Below, in pieces: positions 56,145 through 64,000 of a stretch of 64,000 nucleotides of DNA. The stretch is taken from assembly GCF_010682105.1 (NCBI RefSeq), contig NZ_JAAGWH010000013.1, positions 124,001-188,000 on the forward strand, read 5' to 3'. Position 1 is the stretch's first letter, and every line of letters starts with the position of its first letter. The position numbers were made by a program, and so were the translations under genes. Under the pieces are notes generated by a model. That model was not told the DNA's origin. It searched no databases and saw only the letters and a program-made list of their open reading frames with translations. This DNA comes from Modestobacter muralis (GTDB lineage: Bacteria; Actinomycetota; Actinomycetes; Mycobacteriales; Geodermatophilaceae).

Positions 56145-56203
56145 GGCCCCCTCGCAGGGTCCCGTCGCGAGCTTGCGAGGGGCGGGGGGCGAGGGGGTCC
56201 TTC
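56145..56203 (-). repeat. Dispersed repeat family 2, copy 2
   Basis: On the minus strand it starts with the stop of the FrnE-like gene (TGA) and reads AAGGACCC, a C-rich block, CTCGCAAGCTCGCGA, GGGACCCTGC and GGGGGCC: the word order of the copy at 21982-22039. Inner CCCCCTCGC and GCGAGGGGG (56147-56155, 56189-56197) pair, as expected for a terminator. Confidence 0.6.
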
Positions 56204-56882
56204 AGGCGTCGTCGCAGCCCTCGGCCGCGGGGACGGTGACCAGCGGGTGGCTGTCGGACCAGGCCCGCTCGAGCAGCTGCAGCAGCGTCTCGGCCGGCTG
56301 GGCGCCGGCGGCGCCGTAGGTGCGGTCGACGACGAAGAACGGGACGCCGGTCGCGCCGAGGGCACGGGCGGTGTCGAGGTCCTCGCGGACGGCGGGCAGG
56401 AACCGCCGGTCGGCCAGGGCGGCGCGCGCCTCGGCCTCGTCCAGACCGACCTCGACGGCCAGGGCGACGAGGGAGTCGACGTCGAACACCGAGCGCTGCT
56501 CCTCGAAGTGGGCGTGCAGCAGCCGCTCCTTCATCGCCCCGCCCAGCCCGTGCTCGGCGGCCAGGTGGATCAGCTCGTGGGCCCGCAGGGTGTTGCCGCT
56601 GACGCCGTCGGCGAGGTGGTAGTCCAGGCCCTCACCCGCGGCGACGTCCTCGACCCGCTTCATCTGCCCGGCCATCTGCTCCACCGTGCTGCCGTACTTG
56701 GCGGCCAGCGCCGGCAGCGTCGGCTCGGTGTGGCCCTCGGGGATGCTCGGATCGAGCTGGAACGAGCGCCACACCACCTCGACCTGGTCGGCGTGCGGGA
56801 AGCGGGAGAGCGCCGTCTCCAGCTTCCGCTTGCCGATGTAGCACCACGGGCACACGACGTCGGACCACACCTCGACCTGCAT
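56202..56882 (-). CDS. DsbA-family oxidoreductase (FrnE-like)
   Basis: 226 residues. The CPWC active site is in VWSDVVCPWCYIGKRKLE at the front; an inserted helical domain and ATGVPFFVVDRTYGAAGAQPAETLLQLLE (cis-Pro) follow. FrnE proteins are cytosolic thioredoxin-fold enzymes in polyketide clusters and oxidative-stress tolerance. Its ATG is the last codon before the CDF gene's terminal region; a hairpin repeat begins at its stop. Confidence 0.88.
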   Translation of the reverse strand: MQVEVWSDVVCPWCYIGKRKLETALSRFPHADQVEVVWRSFQLDPSIPEGHTEPTLPALAAKYGSTVEQMAGQMKRVEDVAAGEGLDYHLADGVSGNTLRAHELIHLAAEHGLGGAMKERLLHAHFEEQRSVFDVDSLVALAVEVGLDEAEARAALADRRFLPAVREDLDTARALGATGVPFFVVDRTYGAAGAQPAETLLQLLERAWSDSHPLVTVPAAEGCDDA

Positions 56883-56911
56883 GAACCGACCGAACCCCGC
56901 GCGGGGTCAGC

Positions 56912-57961
56912 TCATTCCCCGGCCTCGGGCGCCCGAACCTGCGCCCGGCCGTTGCCGGGGGTCGGGTCCAGGAACACGTACTTCACACCGGAGTGCCGGG
57001 CGACCAGCCGGCGCTCGGCCTCGTCGGAGGCCCGCTCGATGTCGGCCACCGACGCGCGGTCGTTGAAGTCGACCTTGGCCGCGACCAGCAGCTGGCCCGG
57101 GCCGATCACGGTGGTGAGCAGGAAGGGGACGTCGTCGATCTGGTCCATCGCGGCGAGCTCGTCCTTGAGCTCCTGCTGGGTGGTGCCGGGGACCGCCTGC
57201 CCGATGAGCAGCGACACGTTGGCCCGGGCCAGGGAGCCCGCGACGGCGATCAGCAGGACGCCGATGAGGATCGCGCAGATGCCGTCCCACAGCGGGTCGC
57301 CGGTCACCTGCTCCAGGAACAGGCCGAGGGCGGCTAGCACCAGACCGACCAGCGCCGCGCTGTCCTCGAAGGTGACCGCCTTGACCGTGGTGTCGGTCGT
57401 GGTCGCGAGGTACTGGCGCGGGGTGATCCCACGCTCCGCCGCCGCCCCGCGCACCTGGCGGACCGCCTTGAGCAGCGAGCTCCCCTCGAGGAGGAAGGAG
57501 ATCGCCAGGATCACGTAGGAGACGGTCGGCGAACCGGCCTCCTCGCCCTTGCGGATGGTCTCGACGCCCTGCCAGATCGAGAAGCCGGCGCCGACGCCGA
57601 AGGTGCACAGTGCGGCCAGGAAGGCCCAGAAGTAGGTGGCCCGGCCGTAGCCGAAGGGGTGCTGGGCGTCGGGCGCCCGGCTGCCGCGCTTGAGCGCGAT
57701 GAACAACAGCACCTCGGTGATGGTGTCGGCGAAGGAGTGCGCGGCCTCGCTCATCATCGCCGAGGAGTGGCTGATCAGGCCGCCGACCAGCTTGGCGACC
57801 GCGATGGCGAGGTTGGCCGCCCCGGCGACGATCACCGTCCCGGTGGACTCCCCACCGCCCTTCTCGCCCCCGCCCTTCTGGCCCCCGCCCCTCGCTCCAC
57901 CGCCCTCGCGGGTGGCCTCCTGGATGAGGGCGTGCTCGCTCGCCGGAGCCGGTTGCGTCAT
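56912..57961 (-). CDS. Cation diffusion facilitator family transporter
   Basis: 349 residues. CDF core: SHSSAMMSEAAHSFADTITEVLLFIALKR (HxxxD metal motif on helix 2), six helices, the second metal pair in TFEDSAALVGLVLAALG, and a C-terminal cytosolic domain. Unusually, residues about 17-36 read GGGARGGGQKGGGEKGGGE, encoded by four tandem 15-bp DNA units. Exports Zn, Mn or Fe. ATG at 57961; a longer frame lacks support. Confidence 0.87.
   Translation of the reverse strand: MTQPAPASEHALIQEATREGGGARGGGQKGGGEKGGGESTGTVIVAGAANLAIAVAKLVGGLISHSSAMMSEAAHSFADTITEVLLFIALKRGSRAPDAQHPFGYGRATYFWAFLAALCTFGVGAGFSIWQGVETIRKGEEAGSPTVSYVILAISFLLEGSSLLKAVRQVRGAAAERGITPRQYLATTTDTTVKAVTFEDSAALVGLVLAALGLFLEQVTGDPLWDGICAILIGVLLIAVAGSLARANVSLLIGQAVPGTTQQELKDELAAMDQIDDVPFLLTTVIGPGQLLVAAKVDFNDRASVADIERASDEAERRLVARHSGVKYVFLDPTPGNGRAQVRAPEAGE
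57852..57911 (-). repeat. Four tandem 15-bp units inside the CDF gene
   Basis: Units at 57852-57866, 57867-57881, 57882-57896 and 57897-57911 share the pattern CCxCCGCCC(T/C)T. Each encodes five residues of the Gly-rich insert, and the repeat keeps the reading frame. Confidence 0.7.
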
Positions 57962-58006
57962 GCACCGACCGTTGCCCCGGTCCGGTGATCGACAATCCCG
58001 CACAGG

Positions 58007-58441
58007 TCAGCCGGCGGGCTGCAGTTCCTCCGTCGCGGGACGGCCGACCGGACGGCACGCGTCCACCGCCGCCTCCGACGGGTCGGGGCCCCCGGGCACG
58101 TACTGCTCGCCGATCCGGATGATCTCGGCCAGCCGCTCGCGGGCTGCGGTGAGCTCGGCGATCTGCCGGTCGATGCCGTCGCGCTGCTCGGCCAGCCGGG
58201 CGATCATGGCCGGGGTGGCGACCCCGGTGTGCACGCACGGCAGCACCTCCAGGACGTCCCTGCTGGTCAGCCCAGCGGCGTAGAGCTGCTGCACGAACCG
58301 GACCCGGCCCACGGCGCTCTCGGGGTACCGGCGCTGCCCGCTGGGCGTGCGCTCGGCCTCCAGCAGCCCCTGCTCCTCGTAGTAGCGGAGCGCGCGCACG
58401 CTCACGCCGGCACGGGCGGCGACCTCACCGATGCGCAGCAC
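58007..58441 (-). CDS. MerR-family transcriptional regulator
   Basis: 144 residues. MerR HTH starting at residue 1 (LRIGEVAARAGVSVRALRYYEEQGLLEAERTPSGQRRYPESAV), then VRFVQQLYAAGLTSRDVLEVLPCVHTG and a coiled-coil dimer helix. Cys residues in the C-terminal part (PCVHTG, ACRP) could sense redox or metal. The GTG at 58441 follows AGGAGG. Divergent from the SDR gene, which it likely controls through the dyad at 58476-58493. Confidence 0.88.
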   Translation of the reverse strand: MLRIGEVAARAGVSVRALRYYEEQGLLEAERTPSGQRRYPESAVGRVRFVQQLYAAGLTSRDVLEVLPCVHTGVATPAMIARLAEQRDGIDRQIAELTAARERLAEIIRIGEQYVPGGPDPSEAAVDACRPVGRPATEELQPAG

Positions 58442-58470
58442 GGGACCTCCTCGGGTGTTCGGGCTCACAC

Positions 58471-58502
58471 TTGACCCTGACGTCAACGTCAGGTTCTAGC
58501 GT
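58471..58502 (+). promoter_or_regulatory. MerR-type promoter with overlong spacer and central dyad
   Basis: TTGACC (58471-58476) and TAGCGT (58497-58502) are 20 bp apart, longer than the standard 17, as MerR-activated promoters require. CCTGACGT-CA-ACGTCAGG (58476-58493) is a perfect 8-bp dyad between the boxes. The SDR gene starts 36 bp downstream; the MerR gene starts 30 bp on the other side. Confidence 0.7.
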
Positions 58503-58537
58503 CCAGGAGAGCACATCCCGAACCCGAGGAGAACCCC

Positions 58538-59242
58538 ATGGACATCACCGGATCCGTCGCCCTGGTCACCGGCGCGAACCGCGGCCTCGGCCGCCAGTTC
58601 GCCCAGCAGCTGCTCGAGCGCGGGGCCAGGAAGGTCTACGCGACCTCCCGCCGTCCCGAGCTGATCGACCTCCCGGGCGTCGAGGTGCTGCGGCTGGACG
58701 TCACCGACCCGGAGTCGGTCGAGGCGGCGGCCGTGGCCGCCGGCGACGTGAGCCTGGTCGTCAACAACGCCGGGATCAGCACCGGCGCGAACCTGGTCAC
58801 CGGCGACCTGGCCGAGGTCCGGCGGGAGATGGACACGCACTTCTACGGCACGCTCGGCGTCGTCCGGGCGTTCGCCCCGGTGCTGGCCCGCAACGGTGGC
58901 GGCGGGATCGTCAACGTGCTGTCGGCGCTGTCGTGGTTCTCCGTCGACGGCGCGAACGCCTATGCCGCGGGCAAGGCGGCGGCGTGGAGCCTGACCAACG
59001 GCGTCCGGCTCGAGCTCCGGGGGCAGGGCACCCAGGTGACCGGCGTGGTGCTGGGTGCGGCCGACACCGACATGATGGCCGGCTACACCGGTCCGATGAG
59101 CGACCCGGCCGACGTCGTCCGGGCCGCGCTCGACGGCGTGCAGGCCGGTGACTACGAGGTGCTGGTCGACGACTGGAGCCGGCACGTCAAGGCATCGCTG
59201 GCCGCCGACCCACGGGAGTTCTACGTCCAGTCGGCGGCCTGA
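58538..59242 (+). CDS. Short-chain dehydrogenase/reductase
   Basis: 234 residues. Classical SDR: TGANRGLGRQFAQQLLERGARKVYATSR (NADP-type Arg), NNAG in LVVNNAGIST, Ser in VLSALSWFSVDG and YAAGK. Substrate unknown. It is preceded by GAGGAG and by the MerR-type promoter, so the MerR protein probably activates it. Confidence 0.9.
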   Translation: MDITGSVALVTGANRGLGRQFAQQLLERGARKVYATSRRPELIDLPGVEVLRLDVTDPESVEAAAVAAGDVSLVVNNAGISTGANLVTGDLAEVRREMDTHFYGTLGVVRAFAPVLARNGGGGIVNVLSALSWFSVDGANAYAAGKAAAWSLTNGVRLELRGQGTQVTGVVLGAADTDMMAGYTGPMSDPADVVRAALDGVQAGDYEVLVDDWSRHVKASLAADPREFYVQSAA

Positions 59243-59250
59243 CGGGACGG

Positions 59251-59278
59251 GGGCCCCGCTGCCGCAGCAGCGGGGCCC
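59251..59278. terminator. Hairpin between convergent SDR and FKBP genes
   Basis: GGGCCCCGCTGC (59251-59262) pairs perfectly with 59267-59278, 4-nt loop. Confidence 0.75.
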
Positions 59279-59282
59279 TCGT

Positions 59283-59660
59283 TCAGCGGACGCCGACGAG
59301 GTCGACGACGAAGACCAGGGTGGCGCCGGGCTTGATGACGCCGCCGGCGCCGCGGTCGCCGTAGGCCTTGTGCGCGGGGATGGTGAGCCGGCGGCGGCCG
59401 CCGACCTTCATGCCGGCGATGCCCTCGTCCCAGCCCTGGATGACCATGCCGACGCCGAGGCGGAACTCCAGCGGGTCGCCACGGTCCCAGGAGGCGTCGA
59501 ACTGCTCGCCACCGTCGTGGGTCACGCCGACGTAGTGCGCGCTCACCAGGCTGCCGGCGGTGGCCTCGGGGCCGTCACCCACGACCAGGTCCTCGATCAC
59601 CAGCTCGCTGGGGGCCGGACCGGAGGGCGGCTCGACGTCGGGGCGGGTCAGCTCTGCCAC
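59283..59660 (-). CDS. FKBP-type peptidyl-prolyl isomerase
   Basis: 125 residues. LVSAHYVGVTHDGGEQFDASWDRGDPLEFRLGVGMVIQGWDEGIAGMKVGGRRRLTIPAHKAYGDRGAGGVIKPGATLVFVVDLVGV holds the whole FKBP domain, including the FK506 pocket residues. It is a cytosolic folding helper. The GTG at 59660 has GGAGAACACC upstream. Confidence 0.92.
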   Translation of the reverse strand: MAELTRPDVEPPSGPAPSELVIEDLVVGDGPEATAGSLVSAHYVGVTHDGGEQFDASWDRGDPLEFRLGVGMVIQGWDEGIAGMKVGGRRRLTIPAHKAYGDRGAGGVIKPGATLVFVVDLVGVR

Positions 59661-59868
59661 GGTGTTCTCCTGGGGGATCGGGCGCCGGGAGGGGTCCCGG
59701 CGGACTGCGCCCCATCCAACCCGCCCGGCGCCCGGCACCGCGACCGGGCCTCCTCCTGCCACCCCGGCAGCGGGACCGGTAGGTTCCGTGTCCGGGACGG
59801 GTCGGGTGACCGGTCCCGGACGTGTGCTGCCCCCGGGCAGCCCGTGCCGGTGTCGACTGGAGGTGGAC

Positions 59869-62568
<2,700 letters not shown>

Positions 62569-62569
62569 G

Positions 62570-63796
62570 TCAGCCGACCGAGCAGGGCGGGGTGGCCGTG
62601 TGCCACGTCGTCCGCTGCTGGAACCAGGCGCCGGCGTCCAGCAGCGCGTGCTCCCCGCCGACCGGGGCGGTGAGCTGGGCGCCCACCGGCATCCCCGACA
62701 CCGGGTGCCGGCCGACGGGCAGGGCCAGCGTCGGCCCGGCGTGCAGCGACCAGGGGGCGGTCAGCAGCGCCAGCCGGCGGGTGAGGGCCAGCACGTCCTC
62801 GTCGGTGGCGACCGCCGGGACGTCGACCGGCAGCGTCGGGGTGAGCAGCACGTCGACGGAGGCGAACACCTCCTCCAGGGCGCGCTGGAACTCCGCGCGG
62901 GCCTCCAGCGCCTCGGCCCGGTGGCCGTCGCTGAGCCCCTCGCCGACCCGCACCCGGGTCAGCGTCTCGGGCTGGAAGAGGTCCGGGTGCGCCAGCCGCT
63001 CGACGTGCAGGTCGGCGACGTCGGCGTAGACCAGCGTGTAGAGCACGTCCAGCGCGGAGCCCATGCCGGGCACCCGCACCGGCACCAGCTCGGTCCCGCC
63101 CTCGGCGAACACCTGCGCGGCCGCGGCGACCACCGTGGCGACCCCGGGGTCCAGCGGGTGCGACCAGGACTCCGGGACGCCGATCCGCACCGGCGGCGCG
63201 GGCTCCGGCTCGCGCACCGGGCGGCCGGCCAGCACCGCGAACGCCCGGGCCACCAGCGGGACGTCGCGGGCGATCGGGCCCACGGTGTCGACCAGCTCGC
63301 TGACGGGGAACGTGCCGGCGTCGGGCACCACGGAGACGCCCGGGCGCAGGCCCGTCACCCCGCAGGCGGCGGCCGGGACCCGCACCGAGCCGCCGGTGTC
63401 GGTGCCCAGGGCCAGGTCGACCAGCCCGGCGGCGACGGCGACCGCGGAGCCGCTGCTGGACCCACCGGGGACCCGGGCGGCGTCCCAGGGGTTGCGGGTC
63501 GGGCCGGCGGCGGAGTTCGAGCCGGTCAGGCCGAGGGCGAACTCGCTGAGGTTGAGCTTGGCCACGACCTGAGCGCCGGCGGCGGTGAGCCGGGAGACCA
63601 CCTCGGCGTCGACGTCGGGCACCCGGTCGGCGAAGTACGCCGAGCCGCAGGTGGTGCGCACCCCGGCGGTGTCGATGCTGTCCTTGAGGCCCACCCGGAC
63701 CCCGGCCAGCGGGCCCTCGGCGGCGTGCGGCAGCGGCGGGTCGATCACCGTGATCACGGCGTTGGTGGCCGCCGTGACCTCGGCAGCGGTGCTCAC
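62570..63796 (-). CDS. Amidase signature family protein
   Basis: 408 residues. Ser-cisSer-Lys triad: K38 in VGLKDSIDTAG, the Gly/Ser loop VPGGSSSGSAVAVAAG and GTDTGGSVRVPAAACG. Members cleave amides, including GatA-type glutaminases, but there is no GatB/C neighbour, so a free amidase acting on small aliphatic or aromatic amides is likelier. It converges on the kinase gene, whose stop is one base away. Confidence 0.87.
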   Translation of the reverse strand: MSTAAEVTAATNAVITVIDPPLPHAAEGPLAGVRVGLKDSIDTAGVRTTCGSAYFADRVPDVDAEVVSRLTAAGAQVVAKLNLSEFALGLTGSNSAAGPTRNPWDAARVPGGSSSGSAVAVAAGLVDLALGTDTGGSVRVPAAACGVTGLRPGVSVVPDAGTFPVSELVDTVGPIARDVPLVARAFAVLAGRPVREPEPAPPVRIGVPESWSHPLDPGVATVVAAAAQVFAEGGTELVPVRVPGMGSALDVLYTLVYADVADLHVERLAHPDLFQPETLTRVRVGEGLSDGHRAEALEARAEFQRALEEVFASVDVLLTPTLPVDVPAVATDEDVLALTRRLALLTAPWSLHAGPTLALPVGRHPVSGMPVGAQLTAPVGGEHALLDAGAWFQQRTTWHTATPPCSVG

Positions 63797-64000
63797 GTCC
63801 GCACCGGCCGGCCGGCGACCACGGCCCCCGGGTGACCGGGCTCGGGTGCCGTTCCCGGCATGGCGGAGCTGTCAGCGGTCACGAGGGGTGAGCCTGCCAC
63901 CCACCGCCCCGGTTCGGCGTGTCAGCCCCGCGGCGGCCCTGAGGTGTCGGACCGTGGGCCGGTGCGCGTACGGATCCCCCTGCTCAGACTGCAGCTGAGC

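Noticed and set aside
63962-64000. GTG start of a possible gene at the right edge (GTGCGCGTACGG)
   Set aside because: Only 13 codons are visible and nothing identifies a family.

Overview
The window is high-GC actinobacterial DNA. Many genes start with GTG or TTG, stops and starts often overlap (ATGA, GTGA, TGATG), and actinobacteria-specific families are present: a c-di-AMP riboswitch ahead of a RipA-like NlpC/P60 hydrolase, acVLRF1, a HelD-type helicase, DUF3140, DUF6328 and AAC(2')-I. Gene content suits Geodermatophilaceae (Blastococcus, Modestobacter, Geodermatophilus), but that placement is inference.

Positions 1 to about 7157 are the right end of an integrated mobile element. It carries the N-terminus of an FtsK-type conjugal DNA translocase (1-454), a Pra-type activator gene broken by one in-frame amber codon (454-909), a divergent HTH/DUF5919 regulator facing five GACGTC sites spaced about 10 and 20 bp apart, a Nudix hydrolase, a small conserved protein and an HD-domain protein. 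This is the layout of actinomycete integrative and conjugative elements of the pSAM2 type. The cargo at 3586-6666 is visibly poorer in G+C: a tightly packed operon of a ParB-fold protein, an unknown protein with a nuclease-like motif and a D12-class adenine methyltransferase. It is the best candidate here for an undescribed anti-phage or modification system. The element ends in the 3' half of a tRNA-Gly(CCC) gene (7113-7157). No integrase is in view, so it should lie left of the window.

From 7180 on the content is chromosomal. 7180-12721: a minus-strand operon of a ribose-type sugar ABC transporter, a GH13 glucosidase and a CDP-glycerol glycerophosphotransferase-like enzyme. 13037-18906: AAC(2')-I acetyltransferase, formaldehyde dehydrogenase, a methyltransferase/type III polyketide synthase pair, DUF3140, DUF6328, a ribokinase and a small repeat protein. 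19096-24818: Zn/Mn-type ABC transporter without a binding protein, a TetR regulator, several conserved hypotheticals, a tyrosine phosphatase and a 51-residue protein with its own promoter. 25108-31293: a complete fructose phosphotransferase locus (ptsI divergent from fruR-fruK-fruA-ptsH). 31369-36772: branched-chain 2-oxoacid dehydrogenase operon with an AGE-family epimerase and a divergent Lrp regulator. 36779-40925: small conserved genes, a decayed locus between two copies of a palindromic repeat, and a serine hydrolase. 41104-42546: the riboswitch-controlled NlpC/P60 hydrolase. 42622-49086: GNAT, YihY/BrkB, PPK2, HelD, a PRC-barrel/DUF2382 protein and an esterase. 49148-52271: a coupled operon of the ribosome-rescue factor acVLRF1, a proline iminopeptidase-like hydrolase and an MFS transporter. 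52630-63796: Old Yellow Enzyme, SRPBCC protein, small helical proteins, nitronate monooxygenase, FrnE-like oxidoreductase, cation-efflux protein, a MerR/SDR pair, FKBP, a histidine kinase-receiver-RsbW-like hybrid and an amidase.

Two dispersed intergenic repeat families occur: a roughly 40-bp palindrome in three copies, and a roughly 58-bp element in two copies that each begin at a stop codon. Perfect GC hairpins close many transcription units.
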